Below, one piece after another: positions 23,668-34,549 of a DNA stretch of 64,000 nucleotides. The stretch is from Cordia subcordata. Its lineage: Eukaryota; Streptophyta; Magnoliopsida; Boraginales; Cordiaceae. How positions within the stretch are numbered: position 1 is the stretch's first letter; every line of letters begins with the position of its first letter. The DNA is taken from positions 744,001 through 808,000 of the forward strand of contig JAPTOF010000025.1 in the NCBI GenBank assembly GCA_028554755.1, given 5' to 3'. The notes beneath the pieces were generated by a model. The model had not been told where the DNA came from, made no database searches, and saw only the letters and a list, made by a program, of their open reading frames with translations. A program made the translations under genes and the position numbers.

Positions 23668-26600
23668 TCAAAAGAGGATTTCCTCCATCCTCCATAATTT
23701 ACAAATTTTCCTATTCATACTAGAAGGAGTGAAATGTTTTCCAACAATGCATTTTAGTCTAACATGATTAAAGATGGATGAGAAGATTTGCTCCTCCGTT
23801 CTGAAGCTCTTGTGAAATTCACGATGATTCCTTTCAATCCAAATAAAGTAGATTGCTGCCTCTAATAAGTTCTTCAATATAGTAGCTTTGAGATTTTTCT
23901 TGAGAACATAAGGTGTAATAAAAGCAATAATGTCTCCCCAATCGGTCAAAGCATCTTGGATCAAAGTAAGATGAAGTCCTTTCCTCCAAATCCTTCTAGT
24001 GAAACTACAGTTAAAGAAAAGATGGTCTCTAGTTTCACACCCAAAGTTGCAAAAAATGCAAGTGGGATTCAACTCCCTTCCCCAAGTTAGCAATCTGAAT
24101 TTAGTGGAAGGCCGATCATGAATAGCAATCCAAGTAAAAAATGCATGTCTTGGTATATGCCCTTTGAACCAAACAATATAGTGCCAATCAACCTTATTCT
24201 TCTTCCTTCTGATTTCCTCCCAAGTGTGCAAGAATCTGAAGTCACCATTTGGAGAAAGATCCCAAGTAATAACATCCAAATTTTCTTCCACAAGATTGGT
24301 GCTAGGTGGATCAAAATGCAAGAGATGAATAGGCCAAATCCAATTACCAAAAGTGTAAATGTCACAAACCTTAGCATAGTATGGTGGATTGTTGAGAGTG
24401 CCGCTCCAAAAGTTGCTAAGAATACCATGAGTGTGCCATTTGTCATGCCAAAAGTGTGTGTGCTTTCCATTGCCGAGGACATGTGAGATGTGGGCTCTTG
24501 CAAAATTTCGAAATTTGAGGAGATTTTTGAGAACCCAACTATCATCCTTAGATGTGGTAAGTGTCCAAATCGATTTGTCTTTGATGTCGTTACTTTGCAT
24601 CCAATTGCTCCAAAGAGAATCCCTATAAGTATACATTCTCCAAAAGGATTTTAGAAGAAAAGTGCTGTTGATGTCTTCAATCTTCCGAATACCAAGTCCA
24701 CCTTCATCAAGAGGGACACAAATGTCTTTCCAAGCAATCTTTGCCCCAGTATCCTTCCAAAGGAAAGCACAAAATTTGGATTCAATTATTTGAATGATAC
24801 ATTTAGGAATAAGTAATGCACCAACCCAAAAGGAACAAATTTGCAAAAGTGTGGATTTGATAAGGGTTAATCTACCCATGTAAGAGAGCCAAAGATTGGT
24901 CCAGCTTTCAAGCCTTTTATTGATTTTCTCCAAAAGAGGTAAACAATTGGCCCTTCGAAGCTTCTTTGACACAAGAGGAACTCCCAAATATCTTATAGGA
25001 AGATTGCCTTCTTTAAAGTTCATTTTGCAAAGTATGGTCAGCCTTGTTTCATGAGGGACACCACCAAAGAAAATATTACTCTTGGAAGGATTTACTTTAA
25101 GACCCGAGAGAGAGTAAAAATGTTCCAAGACATCCACGATGCATTCAAGTGAATTAATATTTCCTTTGCAAAAGATAAATAGGTCATCAGTAACACAAAG
25201 ATGGTTCAACCTCAACTTTGCACATTTTGGATGAAACCCAAACTTTTGATCTTGTTCCAACTTGTTGAGCATGCATAATTACACTTCCATGAAAATAACA
25301 AAAATGTATGGTGAGCCATCAACAAAAATGTATGGTGAGCATGCATGATAACACTTCCATGCAAATATACAAAAATGTATATTTTGGGGCAGCCATCTAC
25401 CACATTTGGATTGAAAGGAAACAACGCATCCTCAAAAATCAAGCAAGAACTGAGGAGTCCATCTTTGATACTCTCTTTAATGATGTTAGAGTAAAACTCT
25501 CAAGTGGTGGCAAAATTCAATCTTCTCCATTGAACAAAACATTATGTAAAATGTGGAGACTTGAAGATATCATTGTTTAGGTTGTCTTTTTTTCCTTCAT
25601 AATTTTTGTACATGTACATTTTTTCTTGAAGTAATCCAAATTCCTTACTTACTCCATAAAAAAAAAAAACAAAAATGTATGGTGAGAGAGGATCCCCTTG
25701 CCTTATTCCATTTGCCCCTTTGAAAAACCTCTCTAAACTTCCATTGATTGCAACAGAGAAACTTGTTGATGTAATACAAGACATGATCCATTTCACAAAG
25801 AAATTTGGGAAGCCAAACGCATGTAGAGTGCATTCAATAAATTTCCAATTGAGTGAGTCAAAAGCCTTCATGATATCAACTTTGAGTGCACATCTAGGAG
25901 AAATATGAGTTCTAGTATAGCTGTAAGGATATCATGTGCAACAAGAATATTCTCATTGATAAGCCTCCCTTTAACAAAAGCCGATTGATTCCAAGAGATG
26001 ATAGAAGGTAAACACTCTTTGAGCCTATTTGCAAGAATCTTGGATATGCATTTATAAATGGTGTTGCAGCAAGAAATTGGTCTAAAGTCTTTTACCCAAG
26101 ATGGGTTTTGGACTTTGGGAACAAGGGCAATATAAGTAAGCATTTACCTCTTGGAGCAACTTTGAAGAGTAGAAAAAAGACTTTATTGCTTTGTGCACAT
26201 CTTCTCCAACAACCTCCCAAGCATCTTGTAGAAGTGTGAAGTGTAGCCATCCGGCCCCGGCATCTTGTTTGGATTTATGGAGAAAAGAGTTGTTTTGATT
26301 TCCTCTAAGGTGATAGGGGCAGTAAGCTTTGCCAAGCAACTTTCCTCAATGGTTTTTTCAATAATGCCTTTGATGATCTCCACACTAGCAGTTGAATGTG
26401 AGGGAGTGCCAAAGAGATTTTTGAAGTTGGAGATAAATTCAGCTTTTATCTCTTCCTTTGAAGTGATGAGATTCCCTTCATTGTCATTGATGGCAAAGAT
26501 GGAGTTGATGTTTTTCCTTTCACGGATCTTATTGTGGAAGAACTTTGTATTAGAATCTCCATCTTTAATCTAATTTACTCGAGCCTTTTGGTGGAGCATC

Positions 26601-27184
26601 TTTTGTAGGTGTCTTCAAGCTCTTCAATATTCCTCATAATCTCCTTTTCTTTGTTAAGTGCCTCTTCATTAAGATACCCATTCAGCATAGCGAGTTGGAC
26701 TTCCGAAAGAGTTCTCTTGAGATCCTCAACTTGACTTGGAATGAAAGAGAAATATTTCTTATCAAAATCCTTGAGCACTCTTTTGAGAGCTTTTTGTTTT
26801 TGAAAAAGAATGAACATTGGTGTGCCAAAAACGCATGCACTCTAATGTTTTTCCACCTCATGCAAGAAAACAGAATGAGTTGCCCAAGCATTGTAGAACT
26901 TGAATGGCTTTGGTGAAGAAGGCTTGATGATGCAAGTATGAACCACAAGAGGGCAATGGTCCGAAATACCTGGGTTATCAATTAAGAGAGAAGAGTGATC
27001 CAAGTGGTCCATCCAAAAGCTGTTAACCAAGGCTCTATCTAGCTTACTTGCAATAAGATTGCCTTTGGAGCTTCGGTTAGTCCAAGTAAAATGAGGGCCG
27101 ATAGTCTTAATTTCAAAAAGTCTAGCTTGAGAAATGCAATTCTTGAAATCCAAAGCGCTTGGTGCAATAGTGGTAGAGGAAGTT
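23668..27184 (-). pseudogene. M2 ORF2 (partial EN, RT, zf-RVT)
   Basis: Split by M3 at 25298-25686. Right part (25687-27184): EN from KSNKSTSST through TFGPHFTWTNRS-like text, SKLDRALVN and SDHCPLVVH; then NPNKMPGPDGYTSHFY, KAFDSLNWKFIECTLHAF and the GIRQGDP block, with frame changes near 26150-26380 and 26575. Left part (23668-25272) is open for 534 codons: a D-to-V change in the catalytic box (VTDD for FADD at about 25185), RT thumb, and zf-RVT CIFCNFGCETRDHLFFNC. The C-terminus is ICKLWRMEEILF. Confidence 0.8.
25298..25686 (+). mobile_element. M3: short LINE tail inside M2 with target-derived filler
   Basis: A plus-strand 3' fragment (25381-25668) encoding the ORF2 C-terminus GAAIYHIWIERKQRI...LCKMWRLEDIIV (stop 25580), a 3' UTR and poly-A. 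The target duplication ACAAAAATGTATGGTGAG lies at 25298-25315 and 25669-25686 (18 bp). A third copy of it lies at 25322-25339, and 25340-25380 is a diverged copy of M2 target 25270-25309. The 5' junction thus consists of repeated copies of target DNA. Confidence 0.8.
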
Positions 27185-28389
27185 GACTTATTACTCTTGC
27201 ATCCCACATCAAATTGGTCACCACAAGGATAACCTCATATTGGTGCAAGTTGACATTCTCAACGGGTTTGTTAATGAGTAGAACATTAACCAGGAAAAGG
27301 AGATCACGTTGAAGATTGAAGAACCTGAGAGCATTCATAAACACATGCCCCACCAAAAATCTAGACTCCAATGGATTAAGCATGATGACACAAATTCAAG
27401 CTTTTTTCACAATGTTATAAAAGGAAGGAGAAGCAAGAGCACTATTAATGCTATTATGAATGATGACGGCACTCTCCTTACCTCTTGTAAGGATATCAAG
27501 GCTGAATTCATTTCCTACTTCAAGCATCTCCTTGGTACTCCAAAGTCGACACATGCCAATGTGAACACCATTAAAGGTATTCCTGGGAAAACTATTGGGG
27601 AGGATCTCTTGGCCAACCTTGCTGCTCCTATCACCTTGGAGGAGATCAAGAACACTCTCTTCTCCATTAATCCCAGCAAAGGTCCGAGCCCGGGTGGATT
27701 TACCTCACATTTCTATATGAATGCTTGGAATATTGTGGGTGGTGATGTTCTCAATGCTATTAGCTCCTTTTTCACACCTCCAAGAAGCTCCTTAAAGAGG
27801 TAAATGCAACATACATTGCTCCTTTTTCATCTTTTGTAAGGGAAACTTGGAGTCCATAAATCGCATTTTGGAAATTTTGAAGGAGTACCACTAGTTCTCG
27901 GGACTCAAGGTAAATAGAAACGAAAGTGATGCATTCTTTGGGGGTGTTTCACAAAATGTTAAGCAACTCATCCTTGGAAAACTTGACTTTCAAGAAGGTC
28001 AATTGCCTATAAAGTACTTAGGTGTGCCTTTGGTCACCCGCAAACTTCGAAAAGGAGATTGTGGACCTCTCTTGGAAAAAAATTAATGGGAGAATTGAGC
28101 AATGGACAACTAAATGGCTTTCTTATGCAGGAAGACTTCTCCTCATCAAATCCACTCTTCAACAAATTTGTGCATATTGGGCTAGAAACTTGCTCATACC
28201 TAAATGCATCATCAAGGAAATTGAATCAAAGTCTAGTGCCTTCCTTTGGAGAGACACGAGTGCTGGGATTGCTTGGAACAACATTTGTATGCCACAGGAT
28301 GAGGGTGGCTTGGGAGTTAGATCTACTGGAGAAATCAACCACATTTACTTCATCAAGGTTTTTTGGAGAATGTATGCTCACCGGGACAC
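27185..28389 (+). pseudogene. T unit U3 ORF2, RT part with internal deletion
   Basis: Resumes with SCIPHQIGHHKDNL, the shared TAG near 27278, RT start HNVIKGRRSKSTINAI and INPSKGPSPGGFTSHFY. At about 27821 roughly 0.58 kb is missing compared with U2 (from VNATYIA to just inside the FADD box), including the GIRQGDP block. The thumb, shared A7 (near 28077-28083) and FWRMYAHRDTL follow, then fusion at 28390. Confidence 0.78.
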
Positions 28390-28837
28390 ACTTTGGGTGA
28401 AAATGAAGAATGTTCCCCTTTGTCTTTGGTCAAAAAGAGGCTTTAGCTATTTAGGCTCCTTCTTTGGGAAACCAATCCAAATTGATGCTCTTACGGAATC
28501 AAGGAGGAATCTTGAATATGCGAGAATTTGCATTGAGATTAAGTCAGAGGAAAAATCGCCGGATGAAATTTTCCCAAAGTTAAGGGATGGAACAAGAACT
28601 CGTGTTTGCGTGGAAACCGTGTGTTTGCACTTGTTGTAAGATGGTAGGTCACTTGGTTGATCAATGTCCGTCAAGACAAACTTGCTGCCACAAAAAACTC
28701 AAGACACAAAGATGCCTCGAGACTCAAAAACATTGGATACATGGAAAGTGGTTGGGAAAAGAAAGGGGTCCAAGGAAGGAAGTGATCCATGCTTTGAGAA
28801 GCAAGAAGAGATTTCATCTACTTCTAAAGCAAGACAA
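28390..28837 (+). pseudogene. T unit U4 ORF1 fragment, left of H4
   Basis: Fused directly after ORF2 at ACTTTGGGTGAAAATG. DUF4283 remainder to EIFPKLRDG, frame change near 28610, knuckle (CTCCKMVGHLVDQC in the shifted frame), to SKARQ. H4 joins at ACAA/GATGATG. Confidence 0.75.
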
Positions 28838-29240
28838 GGCAAATTGTGATAAAAGATTGTTCTTCATGTTAGGGGGGTCAAAAAAAGACCCATATTGCTT
28901 GGGTGAAGATGAATTTCTTGAAGGCGAGTGTGAGATTGCAGCCATTGTTAAATCTTCTTGCTTTCTTCCAAGAAAATCCTCTCGGCCTTTATTCTCCAAG
29001 GTAGTTCCAAGCCTTGTTAGACCCTTGCATGTTGAGCTTTGGCCAAGAGGTATTTTGCCATCCTCATGGTTTTGTTCAATCCTTTGCAAGCTTGAGCTCG
29101 TTGGAGGGGTATTAGAATGATCCGTAAATGGTGAATAATCAAGCTTGGAGTTCATTGACTTTGGAGAGGAAGATTTCAAGGGTGAGAAACCCATGTTACA
29201 GCAAGCATCATAAGCAAGTTTGAATTCAAGGCTTGAGTTT
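28838..29240 (-). pseudogene. H4 ORF1 N-terminal part, inverted
   Basis: On minus it reads LEFKLAYDACCN, matching EFKEVYDA in the ORF1 N-terminal regions of D1 and C1, then Ser/Pro-rich low-complexity sequence to NLLSQF at the host junction. Sense ORF1 on plus continues from the following residues, so the segment was inverted during insertion. Confidence 0.72.
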
Positions 29241-30965
29241 GCAGCAGCCAAATTCAATGGAAAATGGTGGCATTTTGCTTGGGAATGGGTCGTGCATTGA
29301 GAATGAGGAAGAAAGAGAAAGGTGGTCTTTAACCAATGGTCACTCGGGTAATGTACAAAACTTTTTAGAAAATGAAATGCACTTTCCAGATGCTTTTGCT
29401 GGTCAAAATGACAAGTTTTCAGCAAGTCCTCACACTATTTCGACAGCTCATCTCTCAAATAACAAGGACAAATCTCAGCCATTCACTCAAAAATTGATTG
29501 ATTTTGAAAATTCTGGAGATTTCCCTCCACTTTGCAATCAGCTAAATAGTAGCCATTTTCTTGCACGTGATTACCATGTTAGGCCTGAGATGGCAGCCAA
29601 CTCACCTCATCTTGCCACCTCATCTTTAATGGAAATCAGCAAGCTTTCTTCCACAAGGCTCAACAACGAAAATTTGCACAAGATAATTTTTACAATAGCA
29701 ATTTTGGGAGCTTTGATGCAAACCCAAAATCTACCAATCAAAATCAAGATGGAGGGCAAGCAAGGCGTGCATTTGTTCAAGGAAGAAGAGAATACCCCCT
29801 AAATGCTTGGAAAAAACCTTTTAGACCAAGGTATGAACCTACTACTACTTCACCAAATTCTGATTGGGGTGGCCTTTTTGCTCAACATTGCACTTCTGAT
29901 TTTAAGCTTCAAGGACATATTACAAAAATTGTCGATGGTATTAGAGAGGTTGATGACCCTCCAATCGATATCTATGAAGATGGAGAAAACTTTTGGCAAC
30001 ATTGCCTTGTTGGGCAATTTCTTGGTGCTCTACCTCCTTTCTTCTTGATTAGAAACATGGTTGAACATGTTTGGAGAAGTTTTGGCAGAATGGAAATCTT
30101 TTCAAGCGGGAAAGGGTTATTTCTTTTCAAATTTGAGAGTGAGGAAAATTGCCAAAAAGTATTGGAGCAATTGTGGCATGTTAACCATAGACCACTTCCT
30201 TTGAGAAAATGGGAGCCAAATCTTGAATTTGTTAATCTTACATGTAACAAAATACCAATTTGGGTCAAATTGAGAGATGTTCCCTTGAGTTTGTGGTCTA
30301 GAAGAGGCCTTGGTTATGTTGCATCTTTTATAGGAAATCCACTTCAAATGGATGCATTGACGGCATCAAGAAGAAATCTTGAATTTGCAAGAGTTTGTGT
30401 TGAAATGAATTTGTAAGAAAAGCTACCGGAGGAAATCTTTGTGAAACTAAGGGATGGCTCTAGGGCTAGAGTTGAAGTTGAATATGCTTGGAAACCTTCC
30501 AAGTGTGATCATTGCAAGATGGTGGGGCATGTTGAAGACCATTGCCCATTGAAACCAAAACCCCATCCAATGCAACCTCCTGCTGCCCAAAATGTTCCCA
30601 AGCCTAATGCCAAGGAAGTTTGGATTGAAGTTGGCAAAAAACAAGTCTCTCGGGGTCAAAATGGTTCTTTGATAAATGCAGCAAGCTCTCCAAAAAAGAT
30701 GTTGGAAACAAACCCACAAGTTCAAAGAGATACGTGGCCTCGTTCTCCTAGTAGGTCTCCCCCCATTCAAAATGCTTCTTGCCCGATTATGAAGATTGAC
30801 AATCAATTTGAAGTTCTTGAAGATTCTATTGTCGAAAAGGATGAAGGACCAATTCTTGGAAATGATGGAGAAAATCAAGAATTCCAAGAAAAGGCTCAAT
30901 TTGAAGGAGTACTTGAAGGAACCGGGGGCAATGATGAATCGGAGATTTCCTTCCCTCCAAATTGA
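29241..30965 (+). pseudogene. H4 ORF1, sense part (DUF4283, knuckle)
   Basis: Low-complexity region with FENSGDFPPLCNQ, then a frame change and stop near 29800. DUF4283 (30045-30416: FGRMEIFSSGKGLFLFKF, WHVNHRPLPLRKW, SRRNLEFARVCVEM) ends at an in-frame TAA (30414-30416). The frame then resumes with LRDGSRARVEVEYAWKP and knuckle CDHCKMVGHVEDHC, and ends in an acidic tail at 30965. No ATGA coupling to a second ORF follows. Confidence 0.8.
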
Positions 30966-31045
30966 TTGTTGAGACTACTTTGTTTTGTTGCTTGCTGATT
31001 TGCTTGTTTTCTCATTGATGTATGCTTTGTTTTTCTTTTACTCTT

Positions 31046-31149
31046 CCCCTCAAGCAAAATTTGATTGTTTTATTTGTATTCTAGCTTGAGGGGATTTGTA
31101 GTTGTTGCACTCATTTTGCGATTTATATATTCTTACTTAATCCGCAAAA
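31046..31149 (+). promoter_or_regulatory. 3' UTR two-hairpin module of H4
   Basis: Stem 1: 31046-31055 (CCCCTCAAGC) pairs perfectly with 31084-31093, with a 28-nt loop containing TTGTATTC. Stem 2: 31114-31120 (TTTTGCG) pairs with 31143-31149 (CGCAAAA) at the tail. Confidence 0.68.
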
Positions 31150-31156
31150 AAAAAAA

Positions 31157-31372
31157 GATGATGAAGGAGAGTTTGTTGAGCCATCTCCACCAAGGATGGC
31201 ACAAAAATAGCAACCAAAACAATCAAATTGTTTCAAAGCAGTTGATAAGTTTAAAAATGGAGAGGATGAAGAAATTAGGCATACAACAAACTATGGCAGC
31301 CACTCGGATGAGCAAAATTCTGAAGGAAATGATGCTTTGGGCCCGAGGTCCAATCCCCCTTCTTGAGAAATG
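31157..31372 (+). pseudogene. T unit U4 ORF1, right of H4
   Basis: Resumes with DDEGEFVEPSPPRMAQK, then the TAG shared by U1-U4, to the ORF1/ORF2 overlap at 31370. Confidence 0.72.
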
Positions 31373-33320
31373 ATTGGTTCTTGGAATATTTGGGGTCTAA
31401 ACTCCCCTTGCAAACAAAAAGAAGTGAAGGCTTGAATCAACAAGCACAAATTGGATTGTTTTTGTTTTTTGGAAACCAAGGTAAATGAGAACAATGCCAT
31501 TGCCAACTATTTCAGCACCTTGGGTTTTGCTAATCACATGGATGAGAATGTAAGAGGAAGACTCTGGCTCTTTTGGAGAAATCATCTCAAAATCAACATC
31601 CTTGATAGCATGGAACAAGGTATTCTTTGTCATCTCTCCATTGCTGCAAATTGCTCTTCTTTCATTGGATTTATCTATGGAAAGAACACTCCCTCAACTA
31701 GCATATTGCTTTGTAAAAAAATTAAAATTTGGAGTGATTGGTGTCCTGGATGGTCCACTTTCCATTATGGGTGATTTCAATGAAATCCTTCATGATGGGG
31801 ATAGATCCACTTCCTGGAGTATTCCATCTAGTGCATATGATTTCAAACAATGTGTTGCTCAAGCCAAATTACACGAAATAAGAGCTTTTGGTCCGCACTT
31901 CGCATGGTCCAACCGAAGCTCACATAGAAACTACATTGCAAGCAAAATCGATCGGGCACTCGTTAATTCACAACGGATGGGGCACATGGAGAACTCTTTC
32001 CTCTTGGTTGACAATCCCGGTATTTCAGATCATTGCCCTCTCATTTTCCATGCCAACTTGATCATGCATTCCTCCCCAAAGCCATTCAAATTCTACAATG
32101 CATGGACATCTCATGAATTCTTTTTACCTTTTGTGGAAAAGCATTGGAGTGCGCGGGTTTTTGGCAGTCCAATTTTCTTTTTATTCCAAAAGCAAAAGTA
32201 TCTCAAGAAGGCATTGAAGAAGTTTGATAAGACTTATTACTCTTGCATCCCACATCAAATTGGTCACCACAAGGATAACCTCAGATTGGTGCAAGTTGAC
32301 ATTCTCAACGGGTTTGTTAATGAGTAGAACATTAACCAGGAAAAGGAGATCATGTTGAAGATTGAAGAACCTGAGAGCATTCATAAACACATGCCCCACC
32401 AAAAATCTAGACTCCAATGGATTAAGCATGATGACACAAATTCAAGCTTCTTTCACAATGTTATAAAAGGAAGGAGAAGCAAGAGCACTATTAATGCTAT
32501 TATGAATGATGATGGCACTCTCCTTACCTCTTGTAAGGATATCAAGGCTGAATTCATTTCCTACTTCAAGCACCTCCTTGTTACTCCAAAGTCTACACAT
32601 GCCAATGTGAACACCATTAAAGGTATTCTTGGGAAAACTACTGGGGAGGATCTCTCGGCCAACCTTGCTGCTCCTATCTCCTTGGACGAGATCAAGAACA
32701 CTCTCTTCTCCATTAATCCCAACAAAAGTCCGGGCCCAGATGGATTTACCTCACATTTCTATATGAATGCTTGGAATATTGCGGGTGGTGACGTTCTCAT
32801 TGCTATTAGCTCCTTTTTCACACCTCCAAGAAGCTCCTTAAAGAGGTAAATGCAGCATACATTGGTCTTGTACCTAAAGTCCATAACCCCACAAAGGTTA
32901 AAGACTTTAGGCCCATTTCTTGTTGCAATACCATTTACAAATGTATTTCCAAGATCCTTGCAAATAGAATTAAAGCTTGCTGACCTTCTATTATTTCTTG
33001 GAATCAGTCTGCTTTTATTGAAGGAAGGCTCATCAATGAGAACATTCTTGTTGCTCATGACATATTTAGAGGCTATTCTAGAGCCCATATCTCTCCAAGA
33101 TGTGCTTTGAAAGTTGACATCATGAAAGCTTTTGACTCTCTTAGTTGGGATTTCATTGAAACTACTCTTCATGCTTTTGGTTTTCCAAGCACCTTTATTG
33201 GATGGATTATGGCATGTATTACCACTCCTAGTTTCTCCATCTCCGTTAATGGAAGTCTTGAAGGGTTTTGCAAAGGGGCAAATGGAATTAGGCAAGGTGA
33301 TCCTCTCTCCCCCTGTATCT
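31370..33320 (+). pseudogene. T unit U4 ORF2, EN and first RT part
   Basis: ATG at 31370, shared TGA near 31434. EN has a frame change near 31745 (GCCCTGGATGG), then GDFNEIL, SKIDRALVN, SDHCPLIFH and the shared TAG (32325-32327). RT runs from HNVIKGRRSKST through NPNKSPGPDGFTSHFY, KAFDSLSWDFIE and the GIRQGDP block. M4 cuts it at about 33320. Frame shift near 32845, as in other units. Confidence 0.78.
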
Positions 33321-33869
33321 TTTTTTTTTTTTTTTTGCTGAGTAAGTAAGATTTCATAAAAGAAACGTTCAAGTACAAGAATCAGAAAAAGGAATAGAGA
33401 AACCTAACCAAGTATCTCATCTAATTTCCACAATTTACATAAGGCAATATTCAGCGCATTTGAAGGAAATTTCCTACCAAAGATAATACAAGTTCTAACT
33501 TCATTGAAGATAGTACTTGTGATTTGATCCTTCGTTTTTGCTTCTTGCTTGAAAATACGCTGGTTTCTTTCAACCCAAATGTGGTAAACGGATGCTCCAA
33601 GAAGATGCTTAAGGATAATAGCTTTCAAGTTATTTTCAAGAGCAAAAGGTGTGAGATAGGCACAAATTTCATCCCAACAAATCAACTTCTCTGGAACAAG
33701 GGAGATTGCAAGACCATGTCTCCAAATTCTGCGTGTGAAGCTACATTCGAAAAAAAGGTGATCTCTTGTTTCACAACCCATGCGACAAAAGATACAAAGT
33801 GGGTTTGCAATCAGTCCCCAACTTAATAATTTTTGAAGAGTTGAAAGCCGATCATGAAAGTTCTTTCAT
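33321..33869 (-). mobile_element. M4: short C-family tail, minus strand
   Basis: Poly-T 33321-33336 followed by the reverse of ACTCAGCA(n). The fragment of about 0.54 kb encodes the last 125 codons of a C-type ORF2 on minus (33404-33781: GCETRDHLFFECSF to LCKLWKLDEILG), closest to C1. About 8 bp of host were lost. The 5' junction carries AAGTTCTTTCAT (33858-33869), a copy of host DNA at 33874-33885. Confidence 0.82.
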
Positions 33870-34385
33870 ATGGAAGTTCTTTCATCCATGCTTAACAAGC
33901 TTGAGCATAACCCAAGTTTTGGGTACCATCCCAAATGTGCAAAACTGAAGCTAAATCACATTTGCTTTGCGGATGACCTTTTCATCTTTTGTAAGGGAAA
34001 CTTGGAGTCCATAAATTGCATTTTGGAAATTTTGAAGGAGTACCACTGGTTCTCGGGACTCAAGGTAAACAGCAACAAAAGTGATGCATTCTTTGGGGGT
34101 GTTTCACAAAATGTTAAGCAACTCATCCTTGGAAAACTTGACTTTCAAGAAGGTCAATTGCCTATAAGGTACTTAGGTGTGCCTTTGGTCACCCGCAAAC
34201 TTCGAAAAGGAGATTGTGGACCTCTCTTGGAAAAAAATTAATGGGAGAATTGAGCAATGGACAACAAAATGGCTTTCTTATGCGGGAAGACTTCTCCTCA
34301 TCAAATCCACTATTCAACAAATTTGTGCATATTGGGCTAGAAACTTACTCATACCTAAATGCATCATCAAGGAAATTGAATCAAC
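33870..34385 (+). pseudogene. T unit U4 ORF2, FADD box and thumb
   Basis: MEVLSSMLNKLEHNPSFGYHPKC, FADDLFIFCKGNLES, LPIRYLGVPLVTRKL, shared A7 near 34230-34236, then KCIIKEIES, where D1 joins. Confidence 0.78.
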
Positions 34386-34397
34386 TCTAGAGCCGAA

Positions 34398-34508
34398 ATG
34401 CTCTCCCTTCTCTCTACACACATCGCACTCGGCCACCATTGCACAACCATCCCCAACGCATCTCTCCTCTTCCCCTCTCTTTCTTGTACTTTCCTACTTC
34501 ATTGCTAA
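34398..34508 (+). CDS. Upstream ORF in D1 leader (MLSLLST...)
   Basis: A 36-codon uORF starting M-L-S-L-L-S at the same leader position as in the half-LINEs. It ends 41 nt before the ORF1 ATG. Confidence 0.45.
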   Translation: MLSLLSTHIALGHHCTTIPNASLLFPSLSCTFLLHC

Positions 34509-34549
34509 ACTATACAAATCAGTTTGGTTTCATTCTTGCACTCGTTGTT

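Larger units (their letters stand above)
23596..27184 (-). mobile_element. M2: 5'-truncated LINE, minus strand, with nested M3
   Basis: Poly-T at about 23596-23606 is followed by the reverse of TTCTCGCA(n). Reading leftward from 27184 it contains part of EN, all of RT and zf-RVT. No target duplication: the host resumes about 70-75 bp further on in unit coordinates, and the 5' junction shares GACTTATT with the host. This is an insertion with target deletion and microhomology joining. Confidence 0.82.
28838..31156 (+). mobile_element. H4: half-LINE with 5' inversion
   Basis: The tail CCGCA(n) ends at 31156. Positions about 29241-31146 are sense: ORF1 and a 3' UTR of about 180 nt without ORF2. 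Positions 28838-29240 are the adjoining upstream part of ORF1 in reverse orientation. This is the arrangement expected from twin priming. The host is joined without a detectable duplication (ACAA / GATGATG), at the identical site used by C1 in U3. Its ORF1 belongs to the SRRNLEFARVC lineage of B, C, D and T, but its 3' module is that of the other half-LINEs. Confidence 0.82.
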
